DNA of 64,000 nt from Nocardia sp. BMG51109 (GTDB lineage Bacteria; Actinomycetota; Actinomycetes; Mycobacteriales; Mycobacteriaceae): contig NZ_JAFQ01000004.1 of the NCBI RefSeq assembly GCF_000526215.1, positions 186,001 to 250,000 on the forward strand, given 5' to 3'. The position numbers and the translations under genes were made by a program. This document shows positions 8,865-16,988 of the stretch, in pieces (position 1 is the first letter of the stretch; each line of letters begins with the position of its first letter). The notes under the pieces are model-generated. The model ran no database searches. It had not been told where the DNA came from and saw nothing but the letters and a program-made list of their open reading frames with translations.

Positions 8865-10586
8865 TCAGTCGACGGTGGGTATGTCGACGTAGGTGTCGGC
8901 GCCGTGGTGGATTGTGATGATGCCGGCCGGCGCGTTGGGGGTGATCTTCGGTGAGTCGCCACCGCTGAGGGTGATCCGCAGTTGTTCACCGGCTTTGAAT
9001 TTCCAGTGGGTGTTACCGAGGTCGATTCGGTACCGGACCGGTTCTCCGACGGGGATCGGAACGGTACGTTCCAAGCTTTCGCGCAGCTGGCCGCGGAGGT
9101 ATCCGGTTTCGATCGGCAAAACCTTGCCGTCGGTTGTTACGACCTCGAGCTTGCTGACAAAGTAGGTGTCCGGTGCTGTGGAGGATGCTTCGAAGTGGAA
9201 GGTGACGGGTCCTTCGACGGAGGTGTCGGTGTCGAATGCAGGCAGGGTGAACGTGGTGCGGGGATCGGTGGTTCCGTAGCGGTCACTCTGGTTCGGCGGT
9301 GCGGCGGCTTCCGAGGCTGCTTGGTCCTGGGATGGATCGGTGGGCATGGTTCCCAGTTCATCCACCGAGGGGCCGTCGTTGGGATTGACCGAGTAGCTGC
9401 TTTCGCCCGCGGCCGGGGCTGTGGTGTTCAAAGTTCCATCCGATACGGGAAATACACGGCGCGTCTTCGCGTTCGGAGAAGGCCACTGATCGGACTGTGT
9501 CCACTGTCCCGCACCGGAGGTGGATTCGTAGCTCACCACTCGTGAGGGCGGAAGGCCGGCCTCGGGCCGGTCCTGGAGCCAGTGATCGAACCATTGCAGG
9601 ACTGCGCCGGTGGGAAGCGCGGCGTTCGCGGTTTCGGGATCGCCGGGCTCCGGCAGCTCGACATTGTGGGTCCACGGCCCGGTGAGCAGCCAGGTTTTGT
9701 CCGGCCGCTGTGCGAGAGCGTCGAAGCTGCCTTCTTTGAAGATGTCGGAGTAGCCGCCGATATGCAGGGCCGGAACCTGCACATCGCGGAGTTTGTTGGT
9801 GGTGACGGCCTGCTTCCAGTAGTCGTCGAACAGCGGGTGGTTCTGGAAACTCGCTGCGGTACCGGCGTGGGCCTGCATGTCGATGACAGGCGCCTCGTTG
9901 GCCCACCACGACTGGTTCCGACCCGACGGTACTCCGCCGGGATAGACCCACTCGGCGTAGATGTTGGTCGGCGACACTATCGGCACGATCGTGGTCAGGT
10001 GCGGGGGCCTGAGCGCGGCCGCCCGGTAGGCGGTGATCGAACCGTAACTCTCGCCGATCTGGGCGACCTTGCCAGTGGATTCCGGCTGGGCGGCCAACCA
10101 TTCGATCAGGTCGTAGTTGTCTGCCGCTTCCTGGGGCTGGAACCAGCTCGGATACTCGCCCCCGGAGTTTCCCGATCCACGAACATTGCAGACCAGCACG
10201 TCGTAACCGTGCTCGGCAAAGTAGGAGCCGGGCATCGGCGCGGCGCTTATCTCATAGGGCGTGAACTCCATGACCACTCCCGGATGGGGTCCGGGGGCGG
10301 GTTTTCCGTCGTTGCCGGGCTGATTCCGCGTGCAGTCGAGGAGGGTTCCGTCGCGGGTCGGTACCTGGACTGTCGATTCTATGCTGTCGAAGTCGGCAGA
10401 TCGGCTGTAGTGGAACCAGTTACGTACGGCTTCAGGCGCCGGTGCGTCGACGGCGCGGGCGGTGGGCTGTCCGGACGGATCGGGACCGGTATTGCGGGCG
10501 ACGCCATCGGAAGAACATCCCGACAAGGCGATCGACAACACGGTGGCTATGGCACCGGCGGTGTACAGGCTTTTCCGTGGAGGCAT
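8865..10586 (-). CDS. Secreted lipoprotein CocE/NonD-family hydrolase (X-Pro dipeptidyl-peptidase-like)
   Basis: A 573-residue alpha/beta hydrolase with a C-terminal beta-sandwich, as in cocaine esterase and Xaa-Pro dipeptidyl peptidases. An N-terminal hydrophobic stretch ends in the lipobox LSGC (Cys24), so it should be a membrane-anchored exported lipoprotein. The nucleophile motif is GESYGS; upstream VRGSGNSGGEY is the conserved family loop, and a later GPWTHN carries the expected catalytic His. Substrate is an ester or peptide outside the membrane, not predictable. It ends in a strong hairpin and lies about 70 bp downstream of the SDR gene on the same strand. Confidence 0.85.
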   Translation of the reverse strand: MPPRKSLYTAGAIATVLSIALSGCSSDGVARNTGPDPSGQPTARAVDAPAPEAVRNWFHYSRSADFDSIESTVQVPTRDGTLLDCTRNQPGNDGKPAPGPHPGVVMEFTPYEISAAPMPGSYFAEHGYDVLVCNVRGSGNSGGEYPSWFQPQEAADNYDLIEWLAAQPESTGKVAQIGESYGSITAYRAAALRPPHLTTIVPIVSPTNIYAEWVYPGGVPSGRNQSWWANEAPVIDMQAHAGTAASFQNHPLFDDYWKQAVTTNKLRDVQVPALHIGGYSDIFKEGSFDALAQRPDKTWLLTGPWTHNVELPEPGDPETANAALPTGAVLQWFDHWLQDRPEAGLPPSRVVSYESTSGAGQWTQSDQWPSPNAKTRRVFPVSDGTLNTTAPAAGESSYSVNPNDGPSVDELGTMPTDPSQDQAASEAAAPPNQSDRYGTTDPRTTFTLPAFDTDTSVEGPVTFHFEASSTAPDTYFVSKLEVVTTDGKVLPIETGYLRGQLRESLERTVPIPVGEPVRYRIDLGNTHWKFKAGEQLRITLSGGDSPKITPNAPAGIITIHHGADTYVDIPTVD

Positions 10587-10655
10587 TGCTTGGAGCTCCT
10601 AAAGAATGGTGTTCGACCGCGCCCGCTGGGAGCGCGATAATCATTGGCATCCGGA

Positions 10656-11414
10656 TCAGCGGATGGACGAACCGATTCCGAGGCCGCCGTCGACGTCGAG
10701 GACGACGCCGGTGACATAGCCGGCTGCGGGTGAGCAGAGGTAGGCGGCGGCTTCGGCGATATCGCGGGGATCGCCGGTGCGGCGCAGCGGAACCTTGGAG
10801 ACGAGTTTCTCGCGGGCCGGGCCGTTCATCGATGCGAGCATCGGCGTCTCGATCAGTCCGGGGGCGATGGCGTTGGCGGTGACGCCGTGACGGGCGCCTT
10901 CCAAGGCGATGGTGCGGGTGAGGCCGACGATCCCGGCCTTGGCTGCCACGTAGTTGGCCTGCCCGTAGTTGCCGCGCCAGCTCATCGAGGAGAAGGACAG
11001 GATGCGGCCGTAACCCTGCTCCTGCATGCTCGGCAGTACGGCGCGGAGGCAATAGAAGGCGGCCGAGAGGCTGGTGTCGAGCACGGCGTGCCAGTCGTCG
11101 TCGCTGATGTCGGTGGCGCGGTTGTCGCGGATGATCCCGGCATTGTTGACCAGGACGTCGATACGGTGACGGTCGGTGTACACCTGCTCGACCCACGCGT
11201 TCACCTCGCCCGACACGGTCACGTCGAGGACGTGCGCCGTGGCGTGGGTACCGTGTTTCTCGGTCAGCTCTTCGGCGAGCTCGGTACCGGTGGTCTCGTT
11301 GATCTCACCGATCATCACCGCAGCACCCTCGGCCGCGAAGCGGTGGGCCATCGCCCGCCCGAGCCCCTGACCGGCCCCGGTCACCAGAACTGTCTGTCCG
11401 GCATAGCGATTCAC
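10656..11414 (-). CDS. SDR-family 3-oxoacyl-(ACP/CoA) reductase-like
   Basis: A 252-residue short-chain dehydrogenase close to FabG. Motifs: TGAGQGLG (cofactor), NNAG, a serine at the SFSSMSW segment and YVAAK as YxxxK, then a C-terminal VLDVDGGLG typical of FabG-like enzymes. I use GTG 11414, which has AAGGAA nine bases upstream; the longer frame to 11483 is not supported. With the hydratase and acyl-CoA synthetase upstream it forms a likely acyl-CoA processing operon. Confidence 0.87.
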   Translation of the reverse strand: MNRYAGQTVLVTGAGQGLGRAMAHRFAAEGAAVMIGEINETTGTELAEELTEKHGTHATAHVLDVTVSGEVNAWVEQVYTDRHRIDVLVNNAGIIRDNRATDISDDDWHAVLDTSLSAAFYCLRAVLPSMQEQGYGRILSFSSMSWRGNYGQANYVAAKAGIVGLTRTIALEGARHGVTANAIAPGLIETPMLASMNGPAREKLVSKVPLRRTGDPRDIAEAAAYLCSPAAGYVTGVVLDVDGGLGIGSSIR

Positions 11415-11442
11415 GAATTTTCCTTTCTGGTGCGTAGCGAGC

Positions 11443-12228
11443 TCAGCTCGCCGCGCGACGGGTGAGGAACCGGCGTAAAGCACGCGGTACGTCGTGCGAG
11501 GCCCAGTGCCGGTCGAACGCGGCGAGCTCGAGCGACAGCCCCGCCTCGACCGCGGGCTGATCGTCGAGTTCGGCGAACAGCCGTTTCAGCGCCGACTGAG
11601 CCGGATTCGCTGCGGCGGCAAGAGTTTCCGCGACGCGCAGCCCCTCGGCCGCGCCCCTTCCCGGTTCGGCGACGCTGTGCAGCCACCCTGCGGTGAGGAA
11701 CCGCTCTGCGGGCAGTAACTCCCCGCTGAGACCGAGCCACCGGCCCATCGAGTCACCGAGTTTGCGGCGCATGCGCACTGCCGAGCCCGCGCCGGGTACC
11801 AGGTGGTTGCGGATGTGTCCGTCCCCGATCAGCGTGCCGCTCTCGGCCAGGACCGCATCGCAGGCCAACGCGATCTCCAGGCCGCCGGCGACCGCGTGCC
11901 CGTGCAGGACGGCCACGACGGGCAGCGGGCTGACCTCGATGCGCCGGGTGAGGTCGGAAACGGTGCGCAGGAACGGCACTGGCGACTCACCCGCCTCGGC
12001 GAGGGTCAGCAGATGCCGCAGATCGGCGCCCGCGCAGAAGCTGGGCCCCGCACCACGGATCAGCACCGCCCGGGTGGCCGGGTCGCGCTCGGCGGCGGCC
12101 AGCGCCTCGGCCAGTGCGTCGACCAGCGCGGGGTTCAACGCGTTGCGTTGCCGCGGCCGGCTGAGCACGAACGAGCGCACCGCGCCGATCTGCTCGACGA
12201 GCACCACGGGGTCCGACACGACGGTCAT
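11443..12228 (-). CDS. Enoyl-CoA hydratase/isomerase family protein
   Basis: A 261-residue crotonase-fold enzyme. The first oxyanion-hole region FCAGADL and the second HAVAGGLEIALACD are clear. It would hydrate or isomerise an enoyl-CoA made by the coupled acyl-CoA synthetase pathway. The ATG at 12228 overlaps the stop of the synthetase gene by 4 bp (ATGA). The order synthetase, hydratase, SDR fits a short beta-oxidation-like route. Confidence 0.85.
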   Translation of the reverse strand: MTVVSDPVVLVEQIGAVRSFVLSRPRQRNALNPALVDALAEALAAAERDPATRAVLIRGAGPSFCAGADLRHLLTLAEAGESPVPFLRTVSDLTRRIEVSPLPVVAVLHGHAVAGGLEIALACDAVLAESGTLIGDGHIRNHLVPGAGSAVRMRRKLGDSMGRWLGLSGELLPAERFLTAGWLHSVAEPGRGAAEGLRVAETLAAAANPAQSALKRLFAELDDQPAVEAGLSLELAAFDRHWASHDVPRALRRFLTRRAAS

Positions 12229-13850
12229 TGCGCGGACTCGGCGGCCGCGCGCAGACGGCGCCGCAACTCGGCACGCTGGATCTTGCCACTGGCGGTCTTG
12301 GGCAACTCCGGCACCACATGCACCCGCCGCGGGTGCGCGTGCGCGGCATACCCGGTCCGGACGTGTTGTTGCAGTTCATGTTCCAGTGCGCCGGAAGACT
12401 CGACGCCTGGGCGCAGCACGACGAAAGCCTCGATGACCTCGCCGCGCACCGAGTCGGGCCCGGCGACGACGGCACACTCGGCGACGGCGGGGTGGCCGAC
12501 GAGGACGGACTCGACGTCGAACGGGCCGATCCGATATCCCGCCATGATGATCACGTCGTCGTCGCGAGAGGAGAACTTCAGCAGTCCCTCGGCGGTGCGG
12601 AGGGCCAGGTCGCCGGTGAGGTAGAAGCGCCCGTCGGCGGTGAACCGGTCGGTGGCGTCGCGCCCGGAATAGCCGGTGAAGGTCATCAGCGGGCTGCCGG
12701 CGATATCGATGGCGAGCAGCCCGAGTTCGCCGGCCGCTGCCGGCTCACTCGTGCCGTCCTGCAGAACGGTCACCGACCAGCCCGGCAGCGCCACGCCCAT
12801 CGCCGCCACCACCGGGACCTCGAGATCGTGATGATGCGGGAACCCGATCGTCATCCCGACCTCGGTCTGCCCGTAGTGGTCGTGCACCCGCAAGCCCAAC
12901 GCCTCGACCGTCCACTCGTTGACTTCAGCGGTCAGGGGCTCGCCCGCGCTCGAAAGCCGTTGCAGGCATAGGTCTTTCGGTATCGGAACGTCGCTGGCGC
13001 GCAGGGACCGGAAAACAGTCGGAGCGGCGGCGTAGTCGGTGACAGCGAGATCGGCCAGCGTGCGCCAGGTCGCGGCGGCACCGAATCCCCCGCGTTGCAG
13101 CACCGAGCGCAGCCCGAGGACCATCGGCGCCACGATCGCCGAGTACAACCCGTAGGCCCAGCCCGGGTCCGCACCGCACCAATAGACCGAGTCCTCCCGC
13201 ACGCCGAGTGCGAAACGCAGGTACGCCTGCCATCCCCCGACGTAACGCAGCGGGTGCACAACCCCCTTCGGCGCGCCGGTGGTACCCGAGGTGAACATGT
13301 GCACGAATGCGCCCTCGCCCCCGATCGCGGTACTGCCCTCGAACGGGCGCGCCACCTGCAGACGAGCGGTCAAACCCCCCACCGCCTCGGTACCGGCCAC
13401 AAGCAGCATCCACGCGCCGTCGGGCACCTTGCCGGCTTGGTCTACGTCTGCCACCACCACCTTCGCCTGGGCTCCCGACAACCGGGACGCCACGGCACCG
13501 GCCGCGAACGCGGTGAACAACGGCACATAGACCGCGCCGACCCGCCAGATCCCGAGCAGCACCGTCACCAGATCAACGCTCTTACCCATCAAGGTGGCCA
13601 CTCGGTCACCCCGAGCAACACCGAGCTCGGCGAGCAGGCCCGCGCAACGCTGCGACCGCTCCCGCAGCTCACCGAAGGTGAGGTCGGTGGTCGAGCCGTC
13701 CAGCTCGACGACCGTGAACGCCACCGCGTCAGCCGGGTGACGGTCGCACAACAACCACACCGGATCGGCGTCGGCAACCGAGAAGGTTTCCATGATCTCG
13801 CGGACCTCCGCGGAGATGCCCTCCGTAGTCACGTTCGGATCCCGAGCCAT
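12225..13850 (-). CDS. Acyl-CoA synthetase (AMP-forming), acetyl/medium-chain type
   Basis: A 541-residue ANL enzyme converting a carboxylic acid, ATP and CoA to acyl-CoA. The ATP-binding loop is TSGTTGAPKG, followed by HDHYGQTEVG (A5), YLTGDLALR (A7) and a C-terminal PKTASGKIQR with the catalytic lysine. The start ATG 13850 has a GGAGGG site; the frame extends further upstream through the operator region but without homology. It is the first gene of the operon divergent from the TetR gene. Confidence 0.88.
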   Translation of the reverse strand: MARDPNVTTEGISAEVREIMETFSVADADPVWLLCDRHPADAVAFTVVELDGSTTDLTFGELRERSQRCAGLLAELGVARGDRVATLMGKSVDLVTVLLGIWRVGAVYVPLFTAFAAGAVASRLSGAQAKVVVADVDQAGKVPDGAWMLLVAGTEAVGGLTARLQVARPFEGSTAIGGEGAFVHMFTSGTTGAPKGVVHPLRYVGGWQAYLRFALGVREDSVYWCGADPGWAYGLYSAIVAPMVLGLRSVLQRGGFGAAATWRTLADLAVTDYAAAPTVFRSLRASDVPIPKDLCLQRLSSAGEPLTAEVNEWTVEALGLRVHDHYGQTEVGMTIGFPHHHDLEVPVVAAMGVALPGWSVTVLQDGTSEPAAAGELGLLAIDIAGSPLMTFTGYSGRDATDRFTADGRFYLTGDLALRTAEGLLKFSSRDDDVIIMAGYRIGPFDVESVLVGHPAVAECAVVAGPDSVRGEVIEAFVVLRPGVESSGALEHELQQHVRTGYAAHAHPRRVHVVPELPKTASGKIQRAELRRRLRAAAESAQ

Positions 13851-13953
13851 GAAACCCTCCGTTGGGTACTCAGTTGGGTACTTTATATATTTGAAACGTA
13901 CCCTGGAACGTCTCCAGGCGGCAAGAGGCACGCGGCATGCGAAACTTTGAGTC
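13851..13953. promoter_or_regulatory. Divergent promoter/operator between acyl-CoA operon and TetR gene
   Basis: A 103-bp gap with conspicuous repeats: TTGGGTACT occurs twice in tandem (13862-13870 and 13874-13882), and GTACCC at 13898-13903 is the reverse complement of the GGGTAC inside them, flanking an AT-rich TTTATATATTT core. This layout suits a TetR dimer operator overlapping both promoters. The regulator-operator pairing is inference. Confidence 0.6.
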
Positions 13954-14568
13954 ATGTCGGCAATCCCCGAAGCGCGCGTCCCGCGCCGAAGCCCACGCAG
14001 ACGCGCCGTCGCCGGCGACCGTGTCGAGGAATTGCTGCGCCAGGCCGGCGACATCGTCCTGTCCGAAGGGTTCACCTCGGTGACCATGGACGAACTGGCC
14101 CAGCGCCTCGGCTGCTCGAAGGCAACCCTCTACAGCGTTGCCGGATCCAAAGAGCAACTGGTACAAGCCATCACACGACGCTTCTTCCTCGGGGCCGCCG
14201 AGGAAATCGAAGACAAGGTCGCCGCCGAGACCGACCCGCGCCAGCGGATCCGCACCTATCTCTCCGGTGTCGGCACGGCCATGCACCGGCACTCCCCCGC
14301 CTTCTACGACGACATGGTCAGCTACGCCCCGACCGCCCGGATCTACCGCCGCAACTCCGACGCCGCCGCCCGCCGCGTCCACGAACTCATCGACGAAGGC
14401 GTCCGCGCCGGAGCATTCCGCAACCTCAACGGCACATTCGCCGCCCACGTCGTCGCAGTCGCCATCGACGCACTCCAATCCGGAGCCCTGCTCGACGCCA
14501 CCGGCCTCTCCCCCGGAGACGCATTCACGGAACTCGGCGACCTCCTGCTGGACGGACTCAGCCGATAA
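13954..14568 (+). CDS. TetR/AcrR family transcriptional regulator
   Basis: A 204-residue regulator. The N-terminal HTH is visible at about residues 25-70 (GFTSVTMDELAQRLGCSKATLYSVAGSK... class), followed by a helical ligand-binding domain. It diverges from the acyl-CoA synthetase operon across a repeat-containing gap, so it probably represses that operon and itself, with an acyl-CoA or fatty acid as a likely ligand (inference). Confidence 0.88.
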   Translation: MSAIPEARVPRRSPRRRAVAGDRVEELLRQAGDIVLSEGFTSVTMDELAQRLGCSKATLYSVAGSKEQLVQAITRRFFLGAAEEIEDKVAAETDPRQRIRTYLSGVGTAMHRHSPAFYDDMVSYAPTARIYRRNSDAAARRVHELIDEGVRAGAFRNLNGTFAAHVVAVAIDALQSGALLDATGLSPGDAFTELGDLLLDGLSR

Positions 14569-14942
14569 CATGTCGCTGTCACGGGACTCCCCAGCCGGGG
14601 CACTGTGAACACAGGAACGGATTCCAGGGTGCGGGGCTGCGGACTCGTTGTAACCTGCCCCCTAGGCCACTATGCAACTCTCGGCTGACCGAACCGGACT
14701 CCCGCCGCTGAGTTACCACGCACTGCGTCAGGGTGGACGCGACCATGACGGACGCTTCCGCCGTCCGCAGTGCAGCGCAGCAGACGGTGACGGCCGACAC
14801 TGCGGTGCGGCTTGACCGGAAATCGCCTCCGCCTTATTCCGCCCAATAGGGAGGCTGCTTCCGCTTCCTTTGGGGGCGGATTACATCAGGTCGGGAGACG
14901 ACTGGGCGGTCGTAGTGGATGTGGAGCCTGTGGTAGCCGGAG

Positions 14943-15045
14943 GTCACTGACGTACGGGTCCCGCTGGTCTCGTTCCGCCACACCTATACCTTCGCCGCCG
15001 ATGGCGCTGTCGTCGTGTCGGATTCGACGCTACGGTTCCGCCACA
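14943..15045 (+). pseudogene. C-terminal fragment of a SAM-dependent methyltransferase
   Basis: Within the gene-poor stretch 14569-15076, one plus frame reads VTDVRVPLVSFRHTYTF followed by DSTLRFR. This resembles the C-terminal strands of class I methyltransferases (…RHTY-F…S-STLRFR…). No upstream methyltransferase motif is present, and the frame runs straight into the end of the iminopeptidase gene, so it is a truncated relic. The remainder of 14569-14942 holds no gene I can support. Confidence 0.4.
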
Positions 15046-15076
15046 GCGATAACCGACGTGCAGCCGGAGATCGCGG

Positions 15077-16096
15077 TTACCGGATGCTGGGCCCGGCGTC
15101 GAGCCTGTCGGCGTGGCGTGTGTTGGCGGCGTGCCATGCCTGGCCCATTGCCGTGCCGCCGTGGCCTCCGCCCTCGTCGATGATGAGTTCACTGTCCGGC
15201 CAGGCGCGGTGCAACCGCCAGACGAGGCCCGAGGGCGAGCTGACGTCGCGCCGACCGTGGATCAGGGTGGCAGGAATGCCGTGCAAGCGGTCCATGCGTT
15301 CGAGGATCGGCGGTGTCAGGAAGCCGTCATGGGCCCAGTAGTGGGTGACGAGGGTGGCGAAGAGTTCTCGGAACTCGGCGTCCTCCCAGCGGGGGTTGCG
15401 CTGCACGCCACCGCTGCCGATGGAGATGTGGTGGTCCTCCCAATCCGCCCAGGCACGTGCTGCCCGGTCGCGCACCGCCGGATCTTCGTGCGTCATCAGT
15501 TGCGCATAGGCCTCGATGATCCGCCCGTCGCCGCGGCGGTAGCCGATGCCCGCTTGCTCGGCGTGTGTGGCGAGGCGATCCCATGCCTCGGGGTAGATGG
15601 CGCTCACCGTTTCCGTTATCCAGTCCACCGCGAAACGGTCGGTCGTGGTGACCGCCACGAGCACGATGCCGCGAACCCGCGCGGGGTGGGCCTGTGCATA
15701 GGCCAGTGCCAGCGTCGAACCCCACGAGGCGCCGTTGACCAGCCACCGGTCGACGTGGAGGTGTTCGCGAATCCGTTCGATATCGTCGATGAGATCTGGA
15801 GTCGTGTTCTTGCTCAGGTCATAACCCGGTGCTGTGGCGTGCGGAGCCGATCGCCCGCAGCCACGCTGGTCGAAACCGATGATGCGAAATCTCGCGGGAT
15901 CGAATTTGTTTCGGTAGGCACCGGCGCCGAGGCCGCCACCCGGACCGCCGTGCAGATACACCGCGGGGATGCCGTCAGCGCTTCCCGACTCCTCCCAATA
16001 GACCTCGTGACCGTCTCCGATCGCCAAAAGGCCCGAGGCACGAACTTCGACACTGTCGACCACGGCTCGCGACGTTACCGAACACGATTCGCTCAC
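15077..16096 (-). CDS. Proline iminopeptidase (peptidase S33)
   Basis: A 339-residue alpha/beta hydrolase that removes N-terminal proline from peptides. Family signatures: HGGPGGG oxyanion loop, FDQRGCGRS, the nucleophile GASWGS, HGRRDVSSP with the catalytic Asp, and GGGHGG with the His near the C-terminus. Length is normal. It stands alone between a methyltransferase relic and the left end of the genomic island, suggesting the neighbourhood has been rearranged. Confidence 0.88.
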   Translation of the reverse strand: MSESCSVTSRAVVDSVEVRASGLLAIGDGHEVYWEESGSADGIPAVYLHGGPGGGLGAGAYRNKFDPARFRIIGFDQRGCGRSAPHATAPGYDLSKNTTPDLIDDIERIREHLHVDRWLVNGASWGSTLALAYAQAHPARVRGIVLVAVTTTDRFAVDWITETVSAIYPEAWDRLATHAEQAGIGYRRGDGRIIEAYAQLMTHEDPAVRDRAARAWADWEDHHISIGSGGVQRNPRWEDAEFRELFATLVTHYWAHDGFLTPPILERMDRLHGIPATLIHGRRDVSSPSGLVWRLHRAWPDSELIIDEGGGHGGTAMGQAWHAANTRHADRLDAGPSIR

Positions 16097-16348
16097 ATCA
16101 GCCTTTACACGACGGCGCAGCGATCCGGCGGGCGGCAGCCGCCTCGTTTGGTGCGCCTTCTCGGCATTTCCGAGCGTTCAGCGTGTCCGAGCCCGCACAC
16201 CAACCGATCCGCGATACTCCCCCACATGCGCAACGGTGCCGGCCAACCGATCGAACCCGGACCCCCACCACCAGCAACTCCGACGAACCAACAAACCAGA
16301 AGCAGACAGGCCAACGTCTGCCAACCGTGATGCCAAACCGACGGAAAA

Positions 16349-16377
16349 CGGCCCCGGAACCAGTGGTTCCGGGGCCG
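16349..16377 (-). terminator. tRNA-type terminator hairpin left at the island end
   Basis: Inverted repeat CGGCCCCGGAACC / GGTTCCGGGGCCG, followed on the minus strand by a short T-run. It is nearly the same as the hairpins behind the two intact tRNA-fMet genes at 40.5 and 40.9 kb. Here it sits behind a truncated tRNA only. Confidence 0.75.
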
Positions 16378-16387
16378 TTTCCGCTAG

Positions 16388-16431
16388 TAGCGGGGACAGG
16401 ATTTGAACCTGCGACCTCTGGGTTATGAGCC
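16388..16431 (-). pseudogene. tRNA-fMet 3'-half remnant
   Basis: Matches bases from the anticodon loop (CAT) to the discriminator of the intact tRNA-fMet genes at 40525-40598 and 40964-41037, but the D-arm and 5' acceptor strand are missing and replaced by island sequence. It cannot fold into a tRNA; it is the displaced 3' end left after integration. Confidence 0.88.
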
Positions 16432-16592
16432 AACAAGGAGCGGTCCCGCGCAGGTCTCCGCCTATCTTCGACAGCGGTTGATCCAGCTGTGCCGGCGTCT
16501 AGGCGGACTGCAAAGTGATCACCATGTCGCCCATCTGAAGCACCGGATCGCTACGCTGGCGGCGGGATGATCCGGACATTGAGAGGGACATT

Positions 16593-16988
16593 GTGGACAG
16601 CGACAACGTGCACGGTGGCAAGGTGTTTCGAGCGGCGTGGATCGCTGGCGTGACCGAATACTATCCCGGTACGCCGAAGGATAGCTACATCGCGCCGTGG
16701 GAGGACACGCCGGAGTGGGAACGTGTCAGTGCGGCGACGGTCTACGGTCAGGTCGCCGATTTCATCGCCGTGACCGACGGGGCGGCGTCGCGGCTGAGCC
16801 CGGAGACAAAAGGGCAGTTCGTCGCGATTTGCTGGATAGCGCAAATCTATAGGCACATAACCGATCCCAAGCCGAGCTATGTTGCGCCGTGGGACCAGTT
16901 GCCCGCCTGGCAACAGCAGACAGACATTGGGATCTTCGAAGCGATCGAGCGGGACCTGGCGGTCGAGCAGCCGGCCGCCCTCGGATGA
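16593..16988 (+). CDS. Small protein with two RyR-like repeats, unknown function
   Basis: A 131-residue protein beginning at GTG with GAGAGGG upstream. It is an internal duplication: SYIAPWEDTPEWERVSAATVY (about 37-57) and SYVAPWDQLPAWQQQTDIGI (about 94-113) align well. The Y-x-P-W-x-x-L/T-P-x-W pattern recalls the RyR domain found in some bacterial and phage proteins, but that is recognition by eye. It is the first gene inside the island and overlaps the 2H phosphoesterase gene by 4 bp (ATGA), so both are probably used together. Confidence 0.65.
   Translation: MDSDNVHGGKVFRAAWIAGVTEYYPGTPKDSYIAPWEDTPEWERVSAATVYGQVADFIAVTDGAASRLSPETKGQFVAICWIAQIYRHITDPKPSYVAPWDQLPAWQQQTDIGIFEAIERDLAVEQPAALG

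Larger units (their letters stand above)
16327..16431. repeat. Left attachment-site repeat of the genomic island
   Basis: About 105 bp that recur in direct orientation at 40465-40568. The last 48 bp (16384-16431) are identical to 40521-40568 and correspond to the 3' half of a minus-strand initiator tRNA, from the anticodon arm to just past the discriminator base. The similarity continues outward through a terminator-like hairpin and a GTGATGCCAAACCG motif with only a few differences. Inward from 16432 the two copies diverge completely, which fixes the boundary. Confidence 0.88.

Noticed and set aside
14812..15183. 123-codon plus-strand frame between TetR and iminopeptidase genes
   Set aside because: Arg/Cys-rich and mostly antisense to the end of the iminopeptidase; the only protein-like stretch is in another frame (methyltransferase relic).
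16388..16431. A functional third tRNA-fMet gene
   Set aside because: Only the 3' half is present; the 5' acceptor strand and D-arm are replaced by unrelated island sequence.
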